Both the position numbers and the translations under genes were made by a program. A DNA stretch of 64,000 nucleotides from an uncultured Victivallales bacterium (GTDB taxonomy: Bacteria > Verrucomicrobiota > Lentisphaeria > Victivallales > UBA1829): the NCBI GenBank assembly GCA_944391115.1, contig CALXSJ010000007.1, positions 1 to 64,000 on the forward strand. Reading direction: 5' to 3'. Positions 27,191-35,779 of this stretch are shown here, one piece after another. Under the pieces are notes generated by a model, which made no database searches, was not told where the DNA came from, and saw nothing but the letters and a program-made list of their open reading frames with translations. Positions within the stretch are counted from its first letter, which is position 1. Each line of letters begins with the position of its first letter.

Positions 27191-28072
27191 TCAGATGTCA
27201 ATGGAGGTTATTTTCCGGATCAGCAGGAAGCCGGCGAGGTCAAGCACAATCACAAGGATGATGCACAGGATTCCCGGCAGGCTCGAGAAGAAATTCGTCA
27301 TCATGTCCGTGGCGATGTACATCATGGCGATGAAAAGCGCCCACGGCATGAGACCGATGATGACCGCCTGCATCCGTCCCTGCGCGGTCAGCGCCCGGAT
27401 CCGTCCGGTGATCCGGACGCGCTCCCGGATCACGGAGGCGAGCCGTTCCAGAATCGAGGTCAGTTCGCCGCCGGTCTGCCGCGCCGTGACTATCGCGATT
27501 GCGACCAGTTCGAAATCCGGGCAGTTCAGACGCGCGGCCATTTTGTCCAGTGCGTCGTCCAGCGACACGCCGAGATGGCTTTCATGCATCAGGAGGCTGA
27601 ATTCGGAGGAGAGCGGCTTGCGGTTTTCGTTCGCCACCACCTCCAGCGCCTGATTGATGCTGAAACCCGCTTTCAGCGAACCGCTGATGGAAAGCAGGGC
27701 GTCTTCCAGCTGTTCGTTGAATTTCGTCAGGCGCTGTTTCCGCAGGTGGCGCAGCAGCAGGCGCGGCCCCGGGAAGGAGGCGCCTCCCGCGAGCAGTGCG
27801 GCGACCACCCCTTTGGTCAGCGTCATGTTTTCGACGAAAAACGCAACCGCCATCACCGCGACTGCCGCGCAGAGAGCGGCAATCGCGAAGCTGATGTCCA
27901 GAATCTTCGCCGGCGGCATGTTCAGGAGCACGTCGTCCATTTCCACGGAGGCCTCCTGAATGAAGCGTTCCCGGTAGCGTGCGGAAAATGCCGAAATGAA
28001 TTCGACGAAAATGAGCGCCGTACAGGTGGCGGCGATTCCGGCGCAGAGACTGGCGAGTATGGTGAGATTCAC
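27191..28072 (-). CDS. tadB: TadB-like inner-membrane platform protein (T2SSF family), GTG start
   Basis: 293 residues from a GTG at 28072 whose GTGA overlaps the cpaF stop and which has GGGAGGTG just upstream. The upstream-extended frame to 28519 lies inside cpaF and is rejected. N-terminal TM (NLTILASLCAGIAAT), GspF-type domain with AGFSINQALEVVANE and ARQTGGELTSILERL, and C-terminal TMs around 235-285. Together with TadC it forms the membrane platform of the Tad apparatus. Confidence 0.92.
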   Translation of the reverse strand: MNLTILASLCAGIAATCTALIFVEFISAFSARYRERFIQEASVEMDDVLLNMPPAKILDISFAIAALCAAVAVMAVAFFVENMTLTKGVVAALLAGGASFPGPRLLLRHLRKQRLTKFNEQLEDALLSISGSLKAGFSINQALEVVANENRKPLSSEFSLLMHESHLGVSLDDALDKMAARLNCPDFELVAIAIVTARQTGGELTSILERLASVIRERVRITGRIRALTAQGRMQAVIIGLMPWALFIAMMYIATDMMTNFFSSLPGILCIILVIVLDLAGFLLIRKITSIDI

Positions 28073-29850
28073 CGCGCACCTCCCTTTCCGGGGGCCTTGT
28101 TGTTGAACATCGAAATGTCCAGATTCATCCCGGCGCGCTTGATGTCGTCCATGAAGGTCGGGATGCTGCCGGTCGGGACGTAGCGTCCGGTCATTTTCCC
28201 GTCCTTGTCCCAGCCGTCCTGCTTGAAGACGAAAATGTCCTGCATCGTGATGATTTCGCCTTCCATCTTGGTGATTTCGCTGACATGGGTGACCTTGCGC
28301 GAGCCGTCCTTTTCGCGGGAGATCTGCACGATGATCGAGATGGCCGAGGCGATCTGCTCGCGGATGGCGCGCAGCGGGAGATCGAATCCCGCCATGAGCA
28401 CCAGGGTTTCCAGACGGGAAAGGGCGTCGCGCGGAGAGTTCGCGTGAATCGTCGTCAGCGATCCGTCGTGACCGGTGTTCATCGCCTGGAGCATGTCGAG
28501 CGCCTCGCCGCCGCGGCACTCGCCGATGACGATGCGGTCCGGACGCATGCGCAGCGCGTTCTTCACCAGGTCGCGGATGCTGATCTCGCCCTTGCCTTCG
28601 ATGTTGGCGGGACGCGCCTCCAGACGCACGACATGATCCTGCCGCAGCTGCAGTTCGGCGGCGTCCTCAATCGTCAGGATGCGTTCGGTGTCCGGCAGAA
28701 AGCCGCTCAGGATGTTGAGCAGCGTCGTTTTTCCGGAACCGGTTCCGCCGGAGATCACGATGTTCTTGCGCAGTTTCACGCAGATGTCGAGAAAGTGCGC
28801 GATATCCGCGGAGATCGAGCCGAAACGGATCAGATCCCCGACCTGCAGAGGCACCTTCGAGAATTTCCGGATCGTGATCGATGGACCGACGAGGGAGAGC
28901 GGCGGAATGATCGCGTTCACGCGCGAACCGTCCTTGAGTCTGGCGTCCACCATCGGGGAACTTTCGTCGATGCGCCTGCCGAGCGGAGAGACGATGCGTT
29001 CGATTGCCGCGATCACCTGGTTGTTGTCCGCGAACGCCATGTCGGTCCGGTGGAGCTTGCCCTTGTATTCCACATAGATGTGGTCGGGACCGTTCACCAT
29101 GATTTCCGTGATGGAGGGCATCGCGATCAGTTCCTCGAGCGGACCGAGTCCGATCGCCTCGTGAAGCAGTTCCCGTTCGATCAGCTCCTTGGAGATGCTT
29201 TCCGGCAGCGGGATGGAGATTTCCTCGACGATTTCATGAATGGTGTTGGCGGCCTTTTTGTTCAGGTCTTTTTCCGACGCGCCGCTCATGACGAGACGTT
29301 TCAGGTTCAGACGCTTGATGAGTTCGGCATGGGCGCGTTTCTTGATTTCCTGCAGGAGCGGGCGGTCCTCGAACGGCACGCCGGACACCGCGAGGATCTC
29401 CACGCCGGAATGCCCGGGCGAGGAAATGGTTTCCAGACGGTTTTCGAGAGTTTCCGGCGCGGGCATCGCGGGAGGAGGCGTTTCCTCCTCTTCCTCCTCT
29501 TTTTCCGGAGGTTCCGGCGAAAGCGATGCAAGCGGCTGCGCATCAATGGGTTCCGGATCCTTTGCGGGAAATTCAATGAGGATGCTGCCGATGCGGATCT
29601 CGTCGCCGGGGAGCACTTCTTTCGGTGTCGCGCCGACACGTTCGCCGTCCAGAAAAGTTCCCGTATCGGATTCCAGATCCATCACGCGGACTTCATCCTC
29701 CTTTACCAGAAGCTGGCAGTGGCGCACGGAAACGCCGTCGGCGTCAAGCTGGATGTGGGAATCCGCGCCCGATCCGATCACGTAAACTCCGTTTCCGAGC
29801 TGTCCCGCGACCGGTTCGTTTTCCGGGATTTTGATTACAATGTCATGCAT
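28069..29850 (-). CDS. cpaF: FHA domain fused to a CpaF/TadA-type secretion ATPase
   Basis: 593 residues. An N-terminal FHA domain (about 1-95: VIGSGADSHIQL, GVSVRHCQLL, LESDTGTFLDG; the usual Asn of TNG is replaced by Gly-Thr) is joined by a Glu/Pro-rich linker (about 96-140) to a complete CpaF ATPase: EIMVNGPDHIYVE, Walker A GGTGSGKTT (368-376), IVIGECRGGEALDM (about 440-453) and LTTIHANS. It powers the Tad-like pilus or secretion system at the inner membrane. The FHA fusion would allow phosphothreonine control; kinase unknown. Overlaps tadB by GTGA; cpaB is 14 nt upstream. Confidence 0.93.
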   Translation of the reverse strand: MHDIVIKIPENEPVAGQLGNGVYVIGSGADSHIQLDADGVSVRHCQLLVKEDEVRVMDLESDTGTFLDGERVGATPKEVLPGDEIRIGSILIEFPAKDPEPIDAQPLASLSPEPPEKEEEEEETPPPAMPAPETLENRLETISSPGHSGVEILAVSGVPFEDRPLLQEIKKRAHAELIKRLNLKRLVMSGASEKDLNKKAANTIHEIVEEISIPLPESISKELIERELLHEAIGLGPLEELIAMPSITEIMVNGPDHIYVEYKGKLHRTDMAFADNNQVIAAIERIVSPLGRRIDESSPMVDARLKDGSRVNAIIPPLSLVGPSITIRKFSKVPLQVGDLIRFGSISADIAHFLDICVKLRKNIVISGGTGSGKTTLLNILSGFLPDTERILTIEDAAELQLRQDHVVRLEARPANIEGKGEISIRDLVKNALRMRPDRIVIGECRGGEALDMLQAMNTGHDGSLTTIHANSPRDALSRLETLVLMAGFDLPLRAIREQIASAISIIVQISREKDGSRKVTHVSEITKMEGEIITMQDIFVFKQDGWDKDGKMTGRYVPTGSIPTFMDDIKRAGMNLDISMFNNKAPGKGGAR

Positions 29851-29864
29851 GGCGGCTTTGTCCG

Positions 29865-30665
29865 TTATCTTCCGGCGCGGAGCATTTTTTCCCGCTCGGC
29901 GTTGTAGCTCATGATGTTTTTCTGAAGGAAATTCCAGTTGACGCTCTGAAGCTTCTGCGTGATCGCGGACTCCTCGTAATTGCGCAGACTCATGGTGATG
30001 CGTCCTTTCTGGGAGGCGAAGATGATCATTTCCACTTCCTTGGGTGTCAGTTCAAGCGTTACGGTGCTGTAACTTCTCGGCACATAGGCGTTCTGCCCCC
30101 CGGAAGAGAGGAATCCCAGGTCGGTTCCGGTCGCGATCACCCGGACGCGCTGGAGAATCGTCATGGTGATTGTGTCGAGCGAGGAGTCGCCGCGGGTGTC
30201 CGGAAAGCGGAACGTCCCGATCAGGTCCACATAGTTGTTGGGCTGCACGAGACCCGTCACGGAACTGGTTGCGTCCACGGAGATCGAGACGGCGCGGTAG
30301 CCGGGGCGGATGAGGGAGGTGAGACCGGTTTTTCCGGAAGAAAGGGAGACCTTGAGATCGCTCCACTGAAGCAGCGTGCCCGCCCGGATCAGCGACTGCG
30401 CCTCCCGGCCGATCACAAGGGAACGCCGGTCGTACGGAATCTCCCGCTCGTATTTCGCGTTGCGGAAGCGCTGGACGAGCTGTTTCCGGATCATATCCTC
30501 CGTGATCTTCTCCCCTTCCGGGATGTCTCTGGTGACCTGGATCAGATAGATTTTGTAGGTTTCGCCCTGAAGACGCGCCTTTTCCCTGTTGATCTGCGTA
30601 AAGGTGAACATGAAAGCCAGCACGCCGAACAGCACGGCGCCGAGAAGCAGCAGTTTCTGTTTCAT
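29865..30665 (-). CDS. cpaB: CpaB/RcpC-type Flp pilus assembly protein
   Basis: 266 residues. One N-terminal TM (LLLLGAVLFGVLAFMFTF), then a SAF-type domain (IPEGEKITEDMIRKQ) and the CpaB core GYRAVSISVDATSSVTGLV, VDLIGTF, VTLELTPKEVEMIIFASQKG. CpaB proteins sit in the periplasm and link the secretin to the rest of the Tad machine. First gene of the Tad-like string; 155 nt separate it from uvrB. No secretin or pilin gene accompanies it here. Confidence 0.92.
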   Translation of the reverse strand: MKQKLLLLGAVLFGVLAFMFTFTQINREKARLQGETYKIYLIQVTRDIPEGEKITEDMIRKQLVQRFRNAKYEREIPYDRRSLVIGREAQSLIRAGTLLQWSDLKVSLSSGKTGLTSLIRPGYRAVSISVDATSSVTGLVQPNNYVDLIGTFRFPDTRGDSSLDTITMTILQRVRVIATGTDLGFLSSGGQNAYVPRSYSTVTLELTPKEVEMIIFASQKGRITMSLRNYEESAITQKLQSVNWNFLQKNIMSYNAEREKMLRAGR

Positions 30666-30820
30666 ATGTTATCCCCGGAGTCCTTAAGTTGTGATGCGAA
30701 ACATGAATTCCATACCTTCAAACGGAATATACATTCCTCCTCCGCGGTTTTCCATGGACGGTGCGGAAAAAAGCGTATTTTTTCTCTGAACTTCCGTTCC
30801 CGGGGAATTTTCCGCGTGTT

Positions 30821-32917
30821 TCAGCGGTTTTCAAGCGCCCGGATCCGGTCGCGCAGCTGGGCGGCGCGTTCGAATTCAAGATTGTCGGCGGCTTCCAGCA
30901 TTTCCCGTTCGAGTTCCGCGAGAATTTCCTCGAAATCGAGCCCTTCGAGATTTGCGGCTCCAGCCCGTGTGACTTTTCCCTTTTTCGCGGTGCGTCCGGA
31001 AGCGGATTTTTTCCCGTAGGCGGCACGTTCCTCCCGGACGGCGAGTGCGGCGGTTTCGGCGTCGAATTCGCGCGAGGCCCGTTTCGTGCCGGGGGATGTT
31101 GTCTCTTTTCCCTTTGAGGAAAGTCCCATGACGTCGGTAATCGTTTCGCGCGCGGCCTTGATGATTGTCCGGGGCGTGATGTGATGTTCGCGGTTGTATT
31201 CGGCCTGTTTCCTCCGGCGTTCCTCGGTGGTGTCGATCAGCGACTTCATGCTGTCCGTAATGACGTCGCCGTAAAGGATCACCTTGCCTTCGGCGTTGCG
31301 CGCGGCGCGTCCCGCCACCTGAATCAGGGAGCGCGAGGAGCGCAGGAAGCCCTCCTTGTCCGCATCGAGAATCGCGACAAGCCGGATCTCCGGCAGATCG
31401 ATGCCCTCCCGCAGGAGATTGATTCCGACAATGCAGTCGAAATCGCCGCGCTTGAGTTCGGAGAGGATGCGGACACGTTCGATCACGTCGATTTCCGAAT
31501 GCAGGTATTTCACCCGCAGTCCGAGTTCGCAGAGATAGTCGGAGAGCCGTTCCGCGCTCTTTTTGGTCAGCGTCGCGATGAGAGACCTTCCGCCGTGTCC
31601 GGTGCATTTGCGGATTTCCTCGATCACGTCGTCCACCTGTCCGGCAAGCTTCCGGACCTCCACCGGCGGATCGAGCAGTCCGGTCGGTCGGACGACCTGT
31701 TCGACGACCCGTCCGCCGGAGAGCTCCAGCTCGTAGCTTCCCGGCGTGGCGGAGACGAAAATCACGTCGCCGAGCAGCGACTGGAACTCCTCGAACTTGA
31801 GCGGACGGTTGTCCAGCGCGGACGGCAGACGGAAACCGTGATCCACGAGCGTCTGCTTCCTGCTCCGGTCCGCCTTGTACATCGCCTGCAGCTGCGGAAT
31901 CGTCACATGCGATTCGTCGATAATCATGATGTAGTCCTTCGGGAAGAAGTCGAGCAGGCAGAACGGACGCGAACCGGGGGCGCGGCCGGCGAGATGGCGC
32001 GAATAGTTCTCAATGCCGGAGCAGTATCCGATCTCGCACATCATTTCCACGTCGTAGTTCACGCGCTGGTAGAGGCGCTGCGCCTCGACGAGTTTTCCCT
32101 GGGCTTCGAAGCATTTCACCTGTGCGCGCATTTCGGCGAGAATGCCGTCCATCGCGGCGTTGATCCGCTCCTGCGGCATCACGAAGTGCCGCGCGGGAAA
32201 AATCATGACGCGTTCCGGGCGGGACTTGACGCGTCCCGTGAGCAGTTCGCAGCGGGAGAGCGAATCAACCGAGTCGCCCCAGAACTCCACACGGACGAAC
32301 TCCTCCTTCTGGGCAAGATAGATGTCCACGCAGTCCCCGCGCACCCGGAACTGTCCGCGCTCGGGCGAGACGTCGTTCCGTTCGAACTGCACTTCGACCA
32401 GCTTCCGCAGGAGATCGTCGCGGTCGAGCGTCATGCCGACGTTCAGCGGGATGCACATCTCCTCGTAGTCTTCGCGCGCGGTCAAGCCGTAAATGCACGA
32501 GACGCTGGCGACCGCCATCACATCGCGCCGTTCCAGGAGCGACGCCGTCGCGGAGAGCCGCAGACGTTCGATGTTCTCGTTGATGCTGGCGTCCTTCGCA
32601 ATGTAGGTGTCGGTCTGCGGGATGTAGGATTCCGGCAGATAGTAGTCGTAATAGCTGATGAAGTATTCCACCGCGTTGTTCGGGAGGAATGACTTGAATT
32701 CGCTGTACAGCTGCGCCGCCAGCGTTTTGTTGTGGGAGAGCACCAGCGCGGGCCGGTTCACGGCGGCGAGCACATTCGCCAGCGTGAACGTCTTGCCCGA
32801 TCCGGTCACTCCGAGCAGCGTCTGAAAACGCCGTCCTTCGCGCAGTCCCTGCACGAGTTCCCGGATTGCCTGCGGCTGATCGCCTGCGGGTTTGTATTCC
32901 GAAACCAGTTCAAACAT
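30821..32917 (-). CDS. uvrB: excinuclease ABC subunit B
   Basis: DNA-damage recognition helicase-like subunit of nucleotide excision repair. 698 residues, normal length. MFELVSEYKPAGDQPQAIRELV at the start, Walker A GVTGSGKTFTLANVL, the beta-hairpin region YYDYYLPESYIPQTDTYI, IIDESHVTIPQL, VGINLLREGIDLPE, and a C-terminal UVR domain (LEREMLEAADNLEFERAAQL). CAGGAAA precedes the ATG, which overlaps the epimerase-like gene by 8 nt. Confidence 0.97.
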   Translation of the reverse strand: MFELVSEYKPAGDQPQAIRELVQGLREGRRFQTLLGVTGSGKTFTLANVLAAVNRPALVLSHNKTLAAQLYSEFKSFLPNNAVEYFISYYDYYLPESYIPQTDTYIAKDASINENIERLRLSATASLLERRDVMAVASVSCIYGLTAREDYEEMCIPLNVGMTLDRDDLLRKLVEVQFERNDVSPERGQFRVRGDCVDIYLAQKEEFVRVEFWGDSVDSLSRCELLTGRVKSRPERVMIFPARHFVMPQERINAAMDGILAEMRAQVKCFEAQGKLVEAQRLYQRVNYDVEMMCEIGYCSGIENYSRHLAGRAPGSRPFCLLDFFPKDYIMIIDESHVTIPQLQAMYKADRSRKQTLVDHGFRLPSALDNRPLKFEEFQSLLGDVIFVSATPGSYELELSGGRVVEQVVRPTGLLDPPVEVRKLAGQVDDVIEEIRKCTGHGGRSLIATLTKKSAERLSDYLCELGLRVKYLHSEIDVIERVRILSELKRGDFDCIVGINLLREGIDLPEIRLVAILDADKEGFLRSSRSLIQVAGRAARNAEGKVILYGDVITDSMKSLIDTTEERRRKQAEYNREHHITPRTIIKAARETITDVMGLSSKGKETTSPGTKRASREFDAETAALAVREERAAYGKKSASGRTAKKGKVTRAGAANLEGLDFEEILAELEREMLEAADNLEFERAAQLRDRIRALENR

Positions 32918-33683
32918 TTTCCTGCGGTCCTTTTCTGCAAAACAGGTTGGGGACGCCTTCCTTCAGCATATCTCGGATGATCTCCTCGACGCCGCGCGCC
33001 GGACGCCATGTAAAATACTCCGTCAAGCGGTCCGTGTCCAGCGAGAAAACGGGAATTTCCCGCCGGCTTTCGTCGTCGGTGATCCGCAGGACATGGCCTG
33101 TCGCGCACTCGCAGACTGCGGTCAGCTCCAGCAGCGAAACGCTCGCGCGGGGGCCGCCCGACACGTGATACAGTCCCGGGCGGAACGACCTGATCTGCTC
33201 GGCGACCAGTGCGGCGAGGTCCGCAGCGTGCAGAAGATCGGACACCTGTTTCCCGCTGCCGCCGAAAGACACGTAGCGCAGCGAGTTTGTTCCGTGAAGA
33301 TGGGCGGAGAGCCATGCGAGACTTGTTCCCGTTCCGCCGATTTCGCAGCAGCGGTCGAGAATGACGTTGTCCGGCACGTTCCGTTCCTGGAAGCGTTCCG
33401 AAATTCCTTTGGAAGAAACGCCGGGCAGCGGCTGCGCTTCCGAGAGCATGAAACGGGTTTCGTATTCGTCATAGTTTTCCCCGAGGAGGCGTTTCCGGTC
33501 GAGACTGCGCGCCGCGTCGGCGAGAAACACGATCCGGCCTGGAAAATCCGCCGCGACCGTTTCCAGTTCCGTTTCCGCGCCGCAGAAGACCAGCGTCTCC
33601 GTTTCAGCGGACACGTCCGCGAGCGCCGCACTGAGACGCCGCACAAGAAAACAGTCTGTTCCCGTTACCGTGACGTTCCGCAT
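32910..33683 (-). CDS. degenerate NAD-dependent epimerase/dehydratase-like protein
   Basis: 257 residues from the ATG at 33683; the frame extends upstream to 33803 only inside tsaE. It resembles extended SDR nucleotide-sugar epimerases (CDP-paratose/tyvelose epimerase-like): FGGSGKQVSDLLHAADLAALV, YHVSGGPRASVSLLELT. But it is about 80 residues short, the N-terminal GxxGxxG is replaced by VTGTDCFLV, and the YxxxK site reads GVSSK, so the catalytic Tyr is missing. It may be a non-catalytic binding protein or a decaying gene. It sits 11 nt after tsaE and overlaps uvrB by 8 nt, so it is still translated in an intact operon. Confidence 0.7.
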   Translation of the reverse strand: MRNVTVTGTDCFLVRRLSAALADVSAETETLVFCGAETELETVAADFPGRIVFLADAARSLDRKRLLGENYDEYETRFMLSEAQPLPGVSSKGISERFQERNVPDNVILDRCCEIGGTGTSLAWLSAHLHGTNSLRYVSFGGSGKQVSDLLHAADLAALVAEQIRSFRPGLYHVSGGPRASVSLLELTAVCECATGHVLRITDDESRREIPVFSLDTDRLTEYFTWRPARGVEEIIRDMLKEGVPNLFCRKGPQENV

Positions 33684-33694
33684 CGGCAGAGCTC

Positions 33695-34129
33695 TCAGTC
33701 CGGCTGTTCCACGGTGATGACGCGCTCTTCCTCCGTTTCGCCGCGCCGGATGTCCACGTAGACCGTGTGCGGGGGAAAAAGCCCCTGAATCCGCTCCGGC
33801 CACTCGATCAGCGCGATGCCGTCCGCCGCATAGAGGAATTCGTCGATCCCGAACGCCAGCGCGGCATCCGGACTGTCGATCCGGTAGAGATCAAGATGGA
33901 AGAAGATTCCCTTTCCGAACGGATATTCCTGCACAATCGTGAAAGTGGGGCTGGAGACCGGTTCCGTGATGCCGAGTGCGTGCGCGAACCCCGAAGCGAA
34001 CACTGTTTTTCCCGCGCCGAGATCGCCGTGCAGCGCGTACACCGAACCGGGACGCGTCTGCGCTGCAAGCTGCCCCGCGATTTCCTTCGTTTCCTCCGGC
34101 GAGGAGGTTTTATACTGTTTCTTTTTCAT
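33695..34129 (-). CDS. tsaE: tRNA threonylcarbamoyladenosine biosynthesis ATPase TsaE
   Basis: 144 residues, normal length. P-loop HGDLGAGKT (Gly35-Thr42), then FASGFAHALG, the switch-like SSPTFTIVQEY, and HLDLYRID. TsaE works with TsaB and TsaD to make t6A37 in tRNA. Overlaps thiL by 20 nt upstream and is followed by the epimerase-like gene. Confidence 0.95.
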   Translation of the reverse strand: MKKKQYKTSSPEETKEIAGQLAAQTRPGSVYALHGDLGAGKTVFASGFAHALGITEPVSSPTFTIVQEYPFGKGIFFHLDLYRIDSPDAALAFGIDEFLYAADGIALIEWPERIQGLFPPHTVYVDIRRGETEEERVITVEQPD

Positions 34130-35015
34130 GGAAATGATCGAATCCTGTCTTCAGTTTGTTCTGATTCAAATGCTCCAGACCGGAAACGGCTCCCGGCGTT
34201 CCGTCGGTAAATCGCCCGATGCAGCTGAGCGGCGTTCCGGGAAACGGCCATGCCGCCTCCAGTTCTTCGGAAAGCGGGGGCGGAACAGCGAAAATCAGTT
34301 CATAGTCCTCGCCGTCGCCGAGCGCTCCCTCGATCGTCGCTCCGCGCCGCAGGGGAATCCGGAGCGGATCCAGCACGAGCGCGCATCCCGATGCGTCTGC
34401 AAGCCTTGCGGCATCTTTGAGCAGTCCGTCGCTGACATCCATCATCGCATGCGTGAAGCATCCGGCGAGAAAACGCGCTTCCTCCAGACGCGGCTTGAAT
34501 TCAAGATGATGCCCGGAATGGAAGGAGTTTCCGAACGCCCCCGTGGCATACAGGAGATCGCCGGTTTTCGCGTTGGAGCGCAGACAGAGCTTTTCACGTT
34601 CGACGTTTCCGAGAATCGTCAGGGAGCAGACCTCCCCTTTCGTGAACAGGCGCGCGATGTCTCCGCCGATCACGGAAATGCCGTACGCCGCAGCCGTTTC
34701 CGCGAGAGATGCATGAAAATCCGTGAGCCAGACTTCATCCACGGGGTTCAATGCCAGCGTTACCAGCGCATGAGTCGGAATTCCGCCCATTGCGGCAATG
34801 TCGCTGATGTTCCGGTTCAGCAGCTTCCTTGCCGCATAGGCCGGGGGGCATCCTTCCAGATAGTGAATCGAGGAAATCACCTGATCCGCGGCGGCAAGCA
34901 GCAGACGGCCCGTTCCCGCATCAATCACTGCACAGTCGTCACCGGGTCCGGCCAGAATATCCGGTCCCTGCGCAAAGATCCCGGCGAGTTTTTTTGTGAA
35001 ATCTTCTTCGTGCAT
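34110..35015 (-). CDS. thiL: thiamine-phosphate kinase
   Basis: Phosphorylates thiamine monophosphate to thiamine pyrophosphate. 301 residues from the ATG at 35015 with GGAG 6 nt upstream; a TTG at 35036 is in frame but less likely. PurM-like fold motifs: GPGDDCAVID (about 30), KLLNRNISDIAAMGGIPTHA, SVIGGDIARL, MMDVSDGLLKDAARLADASG and GDGEDYELIF. Operon with tsaE, the epimerase-like gene and uvrB. The other thiamine-related genes here, thiI and thiC, are elsewhere. Confidence 0.95.
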   Translation of the reverse strand: MHEEDFTKKLAGIFAQGPDILAGPGDDCAVIDAGTGRLLLAAADQVISSIHYLEGCPPAYAARKLLNRNISDIAAMGGIPTHALVTLALNPVDEVWLTDFHASLAETAAAYGISVIGGDIARLFTKGEVCSLTILGNVEREKLCLRSNAKTGDLLYATGAFGNSFHSGHHLEFKPRLEEARFLAGCFTHAMMDVSDGLLKDAARLADASGCALVLDPLRIPLRRGATIEGALGDGEDYELIFAVPPPLSEELEAAWPFPGTPLSCIGRFTDGTPGAVSGLEHLNQNKLKTGFDHFHEKETV

Positions 35016-35066
35016 CGCAATCTCCGAATTCCGCAACCTTGATAATCTACCGATTTTTTTTCAGCC

Positions 35067-35107
35067 ATCAAATAAAAAATGAAAGATTTCCCGCTTTTTT
35101 ATTTGAT
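35067..35107. repeat. 13-bp A/T inverted repeat in a divergent gap
   Basis: ATCAAATAAAAAA (35067-35079) and its exact complement TTTTTTATTTGAT (35095-35107) flank 15 nt. It lies between the starts of thiL (minus) and the secreted protein at 35169 (plus), so neither strand needs a terminator here. It could be a protein-binding site or a bidirectional hairpin. Confidence 0.5.
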
Positions 35108-35168
35108 TCCTTTCCTGCGGGGAGATATCTTTGGAGCGGAATCCCGGATCCGGGTTTTGGGAGGCGTT

Positions 35169-35717
35169 ATGAAAAAGAAGCCGTTGGCAGTCTGCATTGC
35201 AGTGGCGTTTGTTTTCCCGTTTCTGCTGCCGTTTCCGGCTTCCGGAGCGCCGGTCGCGGATCCTTTCCGGCTGGAGGAGAGCCTCGAGCGGGAACTTGCC
35301 GCTGCTGCCCGGCGCGGCATATGGCATCTTGCATCGCTGCAGAAGGAAAACGGCGCATTTTCCGAAGATCCGGTTTTCGACCGCCGGATTGCCGCTTTGA
35401 TCGGCGCATTTTCCGGAGAGGAGGCGGATCTGAAGGCGGTTCTCCGGAAACACCGCCCGCCGAAAGGCCCGGTGCGTACCGGGAAAAAAACGGTTCCGGA
35501 TGCGGAGCCGGAATACTGGCGCGAACTGTTTGAACTTGTCCGGACGCTTCGGAAAACGGAAAACAGCCCTCTGTTTCCAAAGGGGTTCCGTTCCTGGCGG
35601 CGCGATGTGGCGGAACGTCTGCTGGAAACCCAGAACAGGAATGGCGCATGGGGAGATGCATGCGGCACATTTTACGCCCTTTGCGCAATCCGGCTGATTT
35701 CCGGATTTGACTCTTGA
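35169..35717 (+). CDS. small secreted protein with terpene-cyclase/prenyltransferase-like repeats
   Basis: 182 residues from the ATG at 35169 (GGGAGGC upstream); the earlier in-frame ATG at 35079 has no ribosome site. A signal peptide (KKKPLAVCIAVAFVFPFLLP, cut near SGA-PV) is followed by two segments of the Q-x-x-x-G-x-(W/F) type, LASLQKENGAF and LLETQNRNGAWGDACGTFY, as in alpha/alpha-toroid squalene-cyclase or prenyltransferase folds. A full toroid needs more repeats, so this is a fragment or a minimal relative. No catalytic motif seen. Confidence 0.6.
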   Translation: MKKKPLAVCIAVAFVFPFLLPFPASGAPVADPFRLEESLERELAAAARRGIWHLASLQKENGAFSEDPVFDRRIAALIGAFSGEEADLKAVLRKHRPPKGPVRTGKKTVPDAEPEYWRELFELVRTLRKTENSPLFPKGFRSWRRDVAERLLETQNRNGAWGDACGTFYALCAIRLISGFDS

Positions 35718-35779
35718 CGGACCGCGGGATATTGTACAGGCATTTCCACTAAAAAAAATACAGAAAAAAGGAGTGTTCC

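Noticed and set aside
28073-28519. 149-residue N-terminal extension of TadB
   Set aside because: It lies inside cpaF in another frame; the GTG at 28072 has a strong ribosome site and gives the family N-terminus.
28285-29907. 540-codon plus-strand frame opposite cpaF
   Set aside because: Shadow of a certain gene with intact FHA and Walker motifs; no family motif in the antisense translation.
31181-32692. 503-codon plus-strand frame opposite uvrB
   Set aside because: Shadow of uvrB; composition typical of antisense reading.
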